Below are positions 44,881 through 52,865 of a stretch of 64,000 bases of DNA, piece after piece (the stretch's first letter is position 1; every line of letters begins with the position of its first letter). The position numbers and the translations under genes are program-made. The DNA is taken from NCBI RefSeq assembly GCF_000935125.1, contig NZ_JRKI01000062.1, positions 124,001 to 188,000 of the forward strand, in the 5' to 3' direction. The notes beneath the pieces were generated by a model that was given only the letters and a program-made list of their open reading frames with translations, made no database searches and was not told the origin of the DNA. The DNA comes from Streptomyces natalensis ATCC 27448 (GTDB lineage Bacteria; Actinomycetota; Actinomycetes; Streptomycetales; Streptomycetaceae).

Positions 44881-44932
44881 AGGCCGGGCCGCAGGCCGGC
44901 GAGGGTCCGGGGCAGCGGTCATGTCGCCCAGA

Positions 44933-44965
44933 GTTCACCTTCATGTCGGTGATGGTTCACCCCGG
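44933..44965. promoter_or_regulatory. PHO box 2
   Basis: Units GTTCACCTTCA, TGTCGGTGATG, GTTCACCCCGG, a near copy of box 1 in the same orientation 85 bp away, including the preceding GTCGCCCAGA. It lies about 230 bp upstream of phoU. Confidence 0.88.
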
Positions 44966-45193
44966 GTGGGAGTGCCGGTCGCGATGTCCCCGCACGGTGA
45001 GGGTGCGGGCGCAGGAGTCGGTCCCGCACCGGGCGCGCGACGGCCGGGCTCCATGGGCCTCTGGGCGGAGCGCGGGACGTACGGGCACGGAGCGTGGGAA
45101 CGTGGGAACCGGGCGCATCGGACATCCGTTCCCCACGGCTCCCACCCACCACCTGACACCACTCGAACCACTTGATGCGAGAGAAGGTCACTG

Positions 45194-45871
45194 ATGCGGG
45201 ACGCGTACCACGAGGAGCTTGATTCGATCGGCGAGGGCCTGGTCGAGATGGCCCGGCTCGTCGGCTCCGCGATCGGGCGCGCCACCACGGCGATACTCGA
45301 CGCGGACCTCAAGCTGGCCGAGAGCGTGATCGCCGCGGACGAGAAGGTCGACGATCTTCAGCGCGAGCTCGAGGCGCGGGCGATAGCCCTGCTGGCGCGG
45401 CAGCAGCCGGTCGCCACCGACCTGCGGATAGTCGTCACCTCGCTGCGGATGAGCGCCGACCTGGAGCGCTCGGGCGACCTGGCCCAGCATGTGGCCAAGC
45501 TGGCGCGGCTGCGCTTCCCGCACACCGCCGTACCGGGCGATCTGCATGCGACCATCCTGGAGATGGGGCAGCTGGCGCAGCGCCTGATGGCCAAGGCCGC
45601 CGAGGTCATCATCACCAAGGATGTCGATCTGGCGCTCCAGCTGGAGCACGACGACGACGCGATGGACCTGCTGCACCGCGCCCTCTTCCAGCACCTGATG
45701 GACGACCGCTGGAAGCACGGCATCGAGACCGCCGTGGACGTGACCCTGCTGGGCCGCTACTACGAGCGCTTCGCGGACCACGCCGTGTCGGTGGCCAAGC
45801 GGGTGGTCTATCTGGTCACCGGCGAGCACGCCGATGAAATCGCTCCGCCGACGCAGGTTGAGGGCGCATAG
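45194..45871 (+). CDS. phoU: Phosphate signalling protein PhoU
   Basis: A 225-residue two-repeat three-helix-bundle protein. MRDAYHEELDSIGEGLVEMARLVG and the metal-binding-type motif EKVDDLQRELEARAI in repeat 1 are echoed by DDDAMDLLHRALFQHL in repeat 2; YYERFADHAVSVAKRVVYLVTGE closes the protein. PhoU dampens PhoR signalling when phosphate is ample. AGAGAAGG precedes the ATG. Divergent from phoRP across the PHO boxes. Confidence 0.95.
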   Translation: MRDAYHEELDSIGEGLVEMARLVGSAIGRATTAILDADLKLAESVIAADEKVDDLQRELEARAIALLARQQPVATDLRIVVTSLRMSADLERSGDLAQHVAKLARLRFPHTAVPGDLHATILEMGQLAQRLMAKAAEVIITKDVDLALQLEHDDDAMDLLHRALFQHLMDDRWKHGIETAVDVTLLGRYYERFADHAVSVAKRVVYLVTGEHADEIAPPTQVEGA

Positions 45872-45991
45872 GGGCCTTCGGGAGCCGTCCGCCACCCTCG
45901 CGCGCCATTGACGCGTGCCTCCACGCGCCGTTGACGCGCCTCCTGGCCCGGGCTTGCAATGGGCACCAAGGTGACCCCTAGGAGGCAATGC

Positions 45992-46156
45992 ATGGCACTC
46001 ATGGCGGACTCCACCCACACCGCTCCGGCGCGGGACGCCGCGGCACCCGTCACATACCCGCCGCTTCCGCTGCTGAGCGGCTGCCAGTGCGGCCCCGGCT
46101 GCAGCTGCGGCTGCCAGAGCGGCGGCTCCTGCCAGTGCGGCGGTTCGTGCGGTTAG
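45992..46156 (+). CDS. Cysteine-rich mini-protein
   Basis: A 54-residue protein whose last 25 residues are GCQCGPGCSCGC then QSGGSCQCGGSCG, with eight cysteines in CxC/CxxC spacing, so it may bind Zn or Cu like a small metallothionein. The first 30 residues are Ala/Pro/Thr-rich. A perfect AGGAGG lies 6 bp before the ATG at 45992, strong evidence that it is translated. A terminator hairpin follows directly. No function is established. Confidence 0.8.
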   Translation: MALMADSTHTAPARDAAAPVTYPPLPLLSGCQCGPGCSCGCQSGGSCQCGGSCG

Positions 46157-46173
46157 CCACCGCGATGCGCACC

Positions 46174-46208
46174 GCGGCCCCGTCCGGCGTTCCGTCGGGC
46201 GGGGCCGC
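46174..46208 (+). terminator. Hairpin after the cysteine-rich gene
   Basis: GCGGCCCC and GGGGCCGC at the ends, with CCG/CGG extending inward, form a stable stem 18 bp after the stop codon. Confidence 0.75.
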
Positions 46209-46381
46209 TGCGTCTGCCGGGGCCTTCGCCGGGAAGGGTCGCTGCGTCTGCCGGGGCGGGCGGGATCATCCGTGCACTCGTTCCCCGCTCGAAAATTCGC
46301 TATCGGTCCTTTTTGTCACAAATGCATCGCGAAGCGGCCGCACCCCATAGCGGTCACCGCCTCCAAAGCGTTGGCCCGAGC

Positions 46382-46600
46382 ATGAAGCCCTCAAAGAACT
46401 CCGCGCACGACCACCGGCTGCCGCCCGCCCAGGACGAATACCGCGCCGGCGTCAATCCCGAGCTGCTCGGCGCGTACTGGCTCGACACCCCCGACCGCGA
46501 CCATGTGGCCGCGGACTGCCCGTGGTGCCGCGAACTGGCCGCCTCCGAATCCGGCCGCGGCACGGCACAAGCCCCCCACCCGCGGAATACCCGCAGGTAG
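46382..46600 (+). CDS. Small hypothetical protein with a CPWC motif
   Basis: A 72-residue hydrophilic protein: MKPSKNSAHDHRLPPAQDEYRA, then LLGAYWLDTPDRDHVAADCPWCRELAASE. A CxxC pair preceded by His/Asp residues could bind zinc or be redox active. No recognised family. The ATG is preceded only by a weak purine stretch. Confidence 0.55.
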   Translation: MKPSKNSAHDHRLPPAQDEYRAGVNPELLGAYWLDTPDRDHVAADCPWCRELAASESGRGTAQAPHPRNTRR

Positions 46601-47173
46601 AGGGCTTGCCCAGGGCGGCTCGGCCGCGCGGTGCTACTTCTTCTTCCCCTGGGTCTGTACCCCTGCGTTGCGCACCTCGAAAGACACGCGGGAAGCCGCG
46701 TATGGTCTGCGATCGAGCCGTGGTTCTTGGTCGTTGTCGGCCGTCCCTGGCCAGTGCCAGACGGCCCAGGGACGGCCCAGCCCCACTGAGCTGCCGCCCG
46801 AACACCCCGATCACCGTCACGTTGGCCATGTAAACCCGGTCGATGAAGCCCTGCCGCGCTTGGTGGCCCGGGGCTTCATTTGCGCTACCCCATCGGCCGG
46901 AACTACACATTACGAGTTGTCCGATCTTGTTCCAACATCGTCCATTGTCGTCCGCGGCGCTCGCTGCGCCGCAGTTCAGGGCCGTGGCAGACCTCCACGG
47001 ACAGTCCCGGACCTGCACCAGAACCAACGCCAAGCGAGACCACAACTGAGACCGCCCAACTGGTCGCACCAAGCCCGCGCCACAGTCAGCGTCCGAGAGG
47101 TGGTCGGCACTCGGCGCGGAGCTGTTCGATCGCTTCCTGCGCGTACCGAATCCATGCTTATGACACACCCGGC
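46601..47173. other. Gene-free stretch before the NLR-like operon end
   Basis: 573 bp of mixed GC with no supported gene. A 12-bp-stem hairpin (GGCCGTCCCTGG / CCAGGGACGGCC, 46739-46777) is present. Short frames on both strands have no ribosome sites. It is the transition from the core phoU region to the accessory segment. Confidence 0.5.
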
Positions 47174-49831
47174 TCACATCCGTTTGGAGCCATCGACGCC
47201 ATGGTCGACGAGCGCAGAAGCGAGATTGCCACGGACCGTTGCCGTCAACGGATGCTCCTCACCAAGCGCCTGTATGGCGTCCGTCAGGGCCTTCTCGAAC
47301 AGCAGGACCGCGCGCTCCAGATCCCCCGCACTCTCGTAGGCCAGGGCGAGGTTGTTGCGGGAGGCCAGCGTCTCGGGGTGACTGTCGCCCAGAACCTTCA
47401 CCCTCTGGGCGACATTGGCCTCGCACAGAGGGACGGCGCGCTCCAGATCCCCCGCTCTCTGATAGGCCACGGCGAGGTTGTGGCGGGAGGCCAGCGTCTC
47501 GGGGTGACTGTCCCCCAGAACCTTCACCTGCTGGGCGACATTGGCCTCGCACAGAGGGACGGCGCGCTCCAGATCCCCCGCTCTCTGATAGGCCACGGCG
47601 AGGTTGTGGCGGGAGGCCAGCGTCTCGGGGGGACGGTCGCCCAGAACCTTCACCTGCTGGGCGACATTGGCCTCGAACAACGGGGCCACGCGCTCCAGAT
47701 CCCCCGCCTCCATGTAGACGCTGGCGAGGTTGTGGCGGGTGATCAGCGTGCTGATGTGGCTGTCTCCTAGGACCTGCACATGCTGGGCGAGATTGGCCTC
47801 GAGCAGCTGGGCCGCGCGCTCCAGATCCCCCACCTCCACGTAGGCAGTGGCGAGGTTGTTGCGGGACGACAGCGTCGCGGGGTGACTGTCGCCCAGAACC
47901 TTCACCTGCTGGGCGATGGTGGCCTCGACCAGCGGGACCGCGCGCTCCAGATCCCCCGCTCTCTGGTAGGCCAGGGCGAGGTTGCCGCGGGTTTCCAGCG
48001 TCTCGGGGTGACTGTCACCTAGGACGTGCGCCTGCTGGGCGAGAGCGGCCTCGAACAACGGGACCGCCCGCTCCAGATCCCCCGCCTCCATGTAGGCGAC
48101 GGCGAGGTTGCTGCGAGTCCTCAGGGTGCTGCGGTGGGTGTCGCCCAGAACCTGCATCTCCTGGGCGAGAGTGGCCTCGAACAACGGGACCGCCCGCTCC
48201 AGATCCCTCGCCGTCCGCAAGGTGAGTGCAAGGTTGTGGCGAGTGGTCAGCGTCTCAGGGTGGTTGTCCCCCAGGACCTGCACCTGCTGGGCGAGAGTGG
48301 CCGCGAACAGTGGGGCCGCGCGTTCCAGATCCCCCGCACTCTGGTAGGCCAGGGCGAGGTTGTTGCGGGAGATCAACGTCTCAGGGTGGGTGTCGCCCAG
48401 GGTCTGCACCCTTTGGGCGAGGATGGCTTTGCGTAAGACCAAGCTCTGGCCATCGCGTCCCTGCCGGAAGAGATGCTGCGCAGCGCCGTAGTACACGTCA
48501 CTGAGGTCAGACGACGTGGAATGCCCGGACGGCGTGGACTCCGCGAGAGCCGTGAGGTGAGGTATCAGCCGTTCCCAAGGCCCGGCTTGCGCAGCTTCGG
48601 CATTCTGATCCGACGGAAGTGCGTGACAGACAGCCCGCTCGGCCTCGTGCAAGCCTCGGGGTCCCGCAGTGGGATCGGTTTCGTGGTTAGCGCGCAGGAC
48701 GGTCTGGACCAGACGGTGCACACTCACACCCTGGCCACTGGTGAAGGTGACCATGTTGTAAGCGTGCAGCACGCCCAAGGCCTTGCCCAGGGTGAGAGTG
48801 TCCGGCGCGAGGGGTTCGAGCAGGGTGCGGGGGATGTCGTCGGGGGCCAGCCAGGCCATCGCGTACAACAGCTCTACCGCCAGTGGGTTACGTTCCTCGA
48901 TCGCGATGAGGGTGCGCGACCAGATGCGGGCGATGGTGCGTTCCGGGTCACTGTCGCTCGCTGTCTCGTCCAGCATCAGCCCGAGGGACTCCCGGTACTC
49001 GCCCAGTTCGCAGCCGGTCTCGTAGGCGTATGCGCCGGCCTGTTCCAGTGCCAGCGGCAGGAACCCCAGATCTCGTGCCAGCGCCTCGGATTGGGCGCGC
49101 TCCGTGCGGGTCGGTTCCTGTCCGCCGAACGCCAGTCGGCACAGCAGGTCTGCTGCCGCCTGCGGGGTCAGTAGGTCCAGGGGCATCGACGGGCCGATCC
49201 TGTGCCAGCCAGTGGCGCGTCGGCTGGTCGCCAGTACGTGCCCGCCAGTCAGCGCGCCCAGGTATGGATGCAATTGGGTCGGTTCCTCGACGTTGTCGAA
49301 GATCAGCAGCCAGCCCGGATGCCATCCCAGCCACGTGATCGCCCATGCCGCCTGCTCGTCCACCCCGGCTGTACCCGCCCACTGCGGGCACAGTCTCAGC
49401 GCCAAGGCCGCAAGCCCGGACACGATCGCTTCCGGCGTATCCGACGTGATCCACCACACCAGGCCATACTCGGACCGGAACTGGTGCGCGTAGTGCAACG
49501 CCAGCGTGGACTTGCCGACCCCGCCCAGCCCGTGGACCGCCCCGGTCTGAGTCACCACCACCCCGCCGCTCGCATCCCCGCCGGGCGCGGCAGTACACAG
49601 CAGGCCCCGGACCCGGTCCAGGTCCTCTTCGCGGCCCACGAAAACCCCCGAGGCCCCTCCCGGCAGATTTCCTGCGCTGGGAGGAGCCGGTACTTCCCGG
49701 GCCCAGTGGACCGCCTCCGCAGGCAGCGTTACCACCCGGGCGTTGTCCCCGCTGATTGCCACCGCGATCGTCCCGGCACCGATCGGCCGCTCACCCGCGA
49801 CCTCCATTCGCACCGGCTCCCCCGAAGTCAC
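47174..49831 (-). CDS. NB-ARC / TPR (NLR-like) STAND ATPase
   Basis: An 885-residue signal-transduction ATPase. Residues ~14-36 carry a short motif RPIGAGTIAVAISGDNARVV. The NB-ARC domain begins near FVGREEDLDRV (residue 64), with the P-loop GLGGVGKST at 101-109, Walker B WLLIFDNVEEP, the RNBS-like VLATSRRATGW and GLPLAL-like LGFLPLALEQAG; a winged-helix region follows. From about residue 450 to 880 there are ten 42-residue TPR repeats of the form AxxLGDSHPETLxxRxNLAxAYxxAGDLERAVPLxE, several almost identical. Such proteins bind a trigger through their repeats, then oligomerise. Its start overlaps the stop of the upstream small gene (ATGA), whose C-terminus has a matching motif. Related NB-ARC/TPR proteins occur in peptide-maturation and conflict systems. 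Confidence 0.88.
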   Translation of the reverse strand: MTSGEPVRMEVAGERPIGAGTIAVAISGDNARVVTLPAEAVHWAREVPAPPSAGNLPGGASGVFVGREEDLDRVRGLLCTAAPGGDASGGVVVTQTGAVHGLGGVGKSTLALHYAHQFRSEYGLVWWITSDTPEAIVSGLAALALRLCPQWAGTAGVDEQAAWAITWLGWHPGWLLIFDNVEEPTQLHPYLGALTGGHVLATSRRATGWHRIGPSMPLDLLTPQAAADLLCRLAFGGQEPTRTERAQSEALARDLGFLPLALEQAGAYAYETGCELGEYRESLGLMLDETASDSDPERTIARIWSRTLIAIEERNPLAVELLYAMAWLAPDDIPRTLLEPLAPDTLTLGKALGVLHAYNMVTFTSGQGVSVHRLVQTVLRANHETDPTAGPRGLHEAERAVCHALPSDQNAEAAQAGPWERLIPHLTALAESTPSGHSTSSDLSDVYYGAAQHLFRQGRDGQSLVLRKAILAQRVQTLGDTHPETLISRNNLALAYQSAGDLERAAPLFAATLAQQVQVLGDNHPETLTTRHNLALTLRTARDLERAVPLFEATLAQEMQVLGDTHRSTLRTRSNLAVAYMEAGDLERAVPLFEAALAQQAHVLGDSHPETLETRGNLALAYQRAGDLERAVPLVEATIAQQVKVLGDSHPATLSSRNNLATAYVEVGDLERAAQLLEANLAQHVQVLGDSHISTLITRHNLASVYMEAGDLERVAPLFEANVAQQVKVLGDRPPETLASRHNLAVAYQRAGDLERAVPLCEANVAQQVKVLGDSHPETLASRHNLAVAYQRAGDLERAVPLCEANVAQRVKVLGDSHPETLASRNNLALAYESAGDLERAVLLFEKALTDAIQALGEEHPLTATVRGNLASALVDHGVDGSKRM
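47246..48480. repeat. Ten 126-bp in-frame repeats encoding TPR units
   Basis: The 3' part of the NB-ARC gene is an array of 126-bp units (42 codons). The units around 47420-47545 and 47546-47671 are nearly identical over more than 100 bp, and neighbouring units differ at a few positions, so copies have been gained or homogenised recently. Confidence 0.85.
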
Positions 49832-50253
49832 GACTGCGGAGGGTGGATCGCGGCGTGGTCGCCGGACACCGCGATACCGATGTGCTGCGCACCGATCGCC
49901 CGCGTCCCGGACACGTTCACCGACACCCCGCCCGCGGCACGCAGCAGTGCGGCTACCTCGCTGAACAACCCCGCGTCCTCTTTCAGCGCCCGCTTGATCT
50001 GCTGCCGCAACGCCCCGGCCGCATCCGCGTCATCAGGCTCGTCCGCAGCCTCCCCTACCGCCGCTTCCAGGGCGGCACGGCTCTGGGCGTCCCTGCGGTG
50101 CCACACCGCCTGCAAAAGCCGCCGACCGACGTTCGCAGTCGCGTCCACCGCCGCACTCTCGGTACGGCTGAGCACCGCCGCCCCGTACGCACCGACCGCC
50201 GCTGTCAGATATGGCTCGGCCTGCTCCACCAGCTGAACGATCTCCGCACTCAC
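49828..50253 (-). CDS. Small helical protein with C-terminal homotypic motif (putative NLR partner)
   Basis: A 141-residue protein. Residues 1-110 are predicted all helix (VSAEIVQLVEQAEPYLTAAVG, then SAAVDATANVGRRLLQAVWH, ALRQQIKRALKEDAGLFSEVAALLRAAG); the last 30 contain VNVSGTRAIGAQHIGIAVSG followed by DHAAI. That tail aligns with residues 15-34 of the next protein (IGAxxIxxAxSGDxAxx). The GTG start has GGGGG 8 bp upstream; the stop overlaps the NB-ARC start by 4 bp. A helical domain followed by an amyloid-like motif is the architecture of bacterial Bell-type cell-death effectors; I infer such a role. Confidence 0.78.
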   Translation of the reverse strand: MSAEIVQLVEQAEPYLTAAVGAYGAAVLSRTESAAVDATANVGRRLLQAVWHRRDAQSRAALEAAVGEAADEPDDADAAGALRQQIKRALKEDAGLFSEVAALLRAAGGVSVNVSGTRAIGAQHIGIAVSGDHAAIHPPQS

Positions 50254-51241
50254 AACTGCCCCCTGACACCCCGATACCTGGACTAGTGGAACCCAAGCGT
50301 AGGAACACACGACACCCGGCGAGCGCAAACGCCGAAACCATCCGCTACGGTTCCGCAACACGAATCCGCCCGGTTGGTCTCCCTCGATCGAACAGCCTTG
50401 CCGGACAAGGGCTCCCGGGGGGCGTGGTGTTGGCTACCTCAGACAGCGCCCAGCACGGTCCCTGGCAGATTTCAAGAGCGTCGCTCTGACCGCGTCCACA
50501 CCCCATGTGACCTGCCGAACGACGTCCTAGTCGCTCGGCTGACCCTCTGGCCCACAGATGGCCCATGAGGTGCGCTCACTGCGGCATGTCAGCCCTCACC
50601 TGGAGAGCACCGTCCACCATGCACGGAACGGGCAGATTTACAGTCCCCCGCCCGCGACAGCTTCGTATGCCGCCTGACCTGCGGCGCAGGATCGGACCAC
50701 GCTCGCGGCGCTGCTCGCCGTCCACGTGTCGTCCATAGGCTGGCCAGAACAGTGCCGCCGCACCCCCACCGGGGGCCTGGGGCGTGCCCCGCCCATGCGC
50801 CCTATTGGTTTGGCACCTGGGCCACGACGCCCACGTATTCGGCCCTCTTATAGTTCCCCACCACGAGGGCGAAGCCATGGCGAGCGACACATTCAAGATC
50901 CACTCGCACATACCCGCCACACGTCCCAGGCCGGGCGAGTGGTCACTCAATCACAGCGAAGATGGCGGCGCACCACCCAGACTTTCACCAATCCGCTCCC
51001 AGCACTGTGCGACAAGGCCAGCCCGTCCTCGCGGCTTACCCGCGGCTGACCTGTGGATCGCCGGGCCGTCGGAGCCGGGCGCGCCGTCGACCAGCACGCT
51101 GTAACGCTCGGCGATAGATGGCCAGCGAGGGTGAGAGCATTCCTGATGGGCGGCTGCGCTCGGCGCTATGAGCACACTCAGGGATAGTTGGCAGTTTCAG
51201 CACTCCATCAAGCCGCGTATAAACGCTGGCGGGCGGCAGAT
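50254..51241. other. Gene-free stretch between the NLR-like and CHAT operons
   Basis: About 990 bp with lower and uneven GC. Short frames exist on both strands but none has a ribosome site, good codon use or a family match. The left end must hold the promoter of the NLR-like operon. A segment at 50468-50490 weakly resembles the anticodon-to-D-arm part of a tRNA, perhaps an old attachment site. Confidence 0.45.
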
Positions 51242-51577
51242 CTATTCCGCTGTGGTGCCCTTGTTAGCCCGCACGAACTTGAACGTCAGGCCTCCACTGC
51301 CGCCAATCTCGCCTCCGCAACCTAGAACACTGATCGTTCCCTTCGCGCTGATCTCCGTCGCGACGGTGACTTCGCTCAGCTGGTATCCGCTGGGAGCCAG
51401 GGGGATCGATGCCAGCACTTCGGTCATGACCTGTGTGAATTGGTCAACCCGCTGCCGAAAGTTCCCGACCGTCACATCGTCACGAGAAAACTCCACCTCA
51501 TCGCGCCGCCAACGCATGAAGCCGCGCTCCTCACCCGTGACGAGTCCCATAATGGAGATTACGTCTTCAGCTGTCAT
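51242..51577 (-). CDS. Pepco-like effector-associated protein
   Basis: A 111-residue protein: helical centre FRQRVDQFTQVMTEVLASI followed by beta strands YQLSEVTVATEISAKGTISVLGCGGEIGGSGGLTFKFVR. This resembles the Pepco domain (protease/caspase co-occurring) found beside peptidases in actinobacterial conflict systems. The start at 51577 overlaps the CHAT gene end by 11 bp; an upstream ATG at 51601 is possible. Last gene of the operon. Probably a structural or inhibitory partner of the CHAT protease; this is inference. Confidence 0.7.
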   Translation of the reverse strand: MTAEDVISIMGLVTGEERGFMRWRRDEVEFSRDDVTVGNFRQRVDQFTQVMTEVLASIPLAPSGYQLSEVTVATEISAKGTISVLGCGGEIGGSGGLTFKFVRANKGTTAE

Positions 51578-52862
51578 GATCAAGATTACCTTCCAGTGCA
51601 TGCTCGACGTAGAGGTCTCCGTCGGCATAGGTGGTGTATAGGAGCCCAAGAGGGTTGCGATAGCGGCGAAGCAAGCTCCACTTGCTCAGCCAGATCGATT
51701 CGCCCAGTGACCGACCGCTGAGGAAGTTGTCGTAGAACTTCGACGAGATCTCGGCGGCCACCACATCGGGTATGGCAGTCTCTGTTCCAATGAAGCCGAG
51801 ATAGCCCTTCCGTAGGAAGAATTCTGGCAACGATGCGCCGGTGAGAGGCTCGGATTCCGCGCTGGAGCAGGCATTGAGGAACACCAGCGGAAGCCGCGGA
51901 GTAGGGACTCCACCCAAAGGAGATCGGCTCACGATAATTGCGGACTGGGATTCCATTTCTACGAGGCGCACCTCGACGCATGACGTGGACTGACCCCCCT
52001 GGAGCAGCAGGGTGATTTCTGTAGGATCCTGGCTGACTCGGCAGTGGCAGGCGAAATGTAGGACATGTGGCCAAAATTCGCCCGGCCGCTCGGGGTGCTC
52101 GCAAAGGATCTTCTCAATAATTTCAGCCGAGTCGGATTCTCTATCTTCCGATCCCGGCCAGGGGCCGAGTACGAAAATGTGCGGCTCGCCGTAGCGTTGC
52201 AGATTGCCGACCTCCGTGGAGACGCTCCCGAGCGCAGCGTTCTGGAACACCTCTACCGCAAATCCTCTCGCATTTGGGATCGCGCTGACCCAGGAGTCCA
52301 TGATCTGCGCCAACGGCGGATGCGGAACGATCCCTCCCCTAATGTGCCGCCGAATGTTCGCGGAGAATCCCAGAAATCGGGAGGCGGATTCTTCCAGCGT
52401 GAGATAATCCTTGATCGGGCGGCGGTCTTTTGCCATCATCAGCGCGGGGAGAAGCTCGATGGGCAGGACAGTGTCAGCGTCGGCGATGAACTGTATGTCC
52501 GGCAGCCCACTTGCGGTGCCGTTCAGCCCAGGCAGAAAGTCGTGCAGAGTGTTGATGAACCGAATCAGGTCAGGGTCTCGGAAGAGCTGGTGCAGCATCG
52601 CAGTGCCCCTGACGTACAGCTCGCGCAAGCCGCGCTCGACACCATCCCAGTCGTCCGCCGGCTGCTCCAAGGTGAGTTGCAGACTCCGCCTCAGCCCATC
52701 CACAGCGGCCTGGGCACCTCTGCGGGCACGCTGGATGCCGCCCTGTGCGAGTTCAATGCTCACCTCGACTTCCTCCCGTCCCACGCTTCGGCGCAGGACG
52801 AGCCGCGGCTGATCCCTGCCGACCACCTCCAAGGACAAGGAGGGTCCCTTCGGCGGGTGCAT
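51567..52862 (-). CDS. CHAT-domain (caspase-like) protease
   Basis: A 431-residue protein. The N-terminal ~130 residues are beta/helical without a known domain (LSLEVVGRDQPRLVLRR). The C-terminal CHAT domain has the catalytic His in VLHFACHCRV (about residue 267) and the catalytic Cys in LPLVFLNACSSAES (about residue 330), then GYLGFIGTETAIPDVVAAEISSKFYDNFLSGRSLGESI. Both catalytic residues are intact, so it is predicted active. It begins 3 bp after the stop of the membrane-protein gene and overlaps the Pepco-like gene. CHAT proteases act as executioners when activated by a sensor. Confidence 0.85.
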   Translation of the reverse strand: MHPPKGPSLSLEVVGRDQPRLVLRRSVGREEVEVSIELAQGGIQRARRGAQAAVDGLRRSLQLTLEQPADDWDGVERGLRELYVRGTAMLHQLFRDPDLIRFINTLHDFLPGLNGTASGLPDIQFIADADTVLPIELLPALMMAKDRRPIKDYLTLEESASRFLGFSANIRRHIRGGIVPHPPLAQIMDSWVSAIPNARGFAVEVFQNAALGSVSTEVGNLQRYGEPHIFVLGPWPGSEDRESDSAEIIEKILCEHPERPGEFWPHVLHFACHCRVSQDPTEITLLLQGGQSTSCVEVRLVEMESQSAIIVSRSPLGGVPTPRLPLVFLNACSSAESEPLTGASLPEFFLRKGYLGFIGTETAIPDVVAAEISSKFYDNFLSGRSLGESIWLSKWSLLRRYRNPLGLLYTTYADGDLYVEHALEGNLDHDS

Positions 52863-52865
52863 CGC

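Noticed and set aside
46601..46830. A short minus-strand frame ending VQTQGKKK
   Set aside because: The roughly 50-codon frame looks mildly protein-like, but there is no start codon with a ribosome site and no family I recognise.
47246..48480. Regular repeats suggesting a CRISPR array
   Set aside because: The period is 126 bp, stays in frame within one long coding sequence and translates into TPR units; there are no short repeats with unique spacers or cas genes.
47174..50253. FxSxx-COOH peptide (cyclophane RiPP) system, which also uses NB-ARC/TPR proteins
   Set aside because: No FxSxx-ending precursor, radical SAM enzyme or other maturase gene is present next to the NB-ARC gene.
50465..50490. 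tRNA-like fragment TTTCAAGAGCGTCGCTCTGACC
   Set aside because: It resembles the anticodon-to-D-arm part of the tRNA-Thr at 30.8 kb but no acceptor or T arm can be built around it; at most an old attachment trace.
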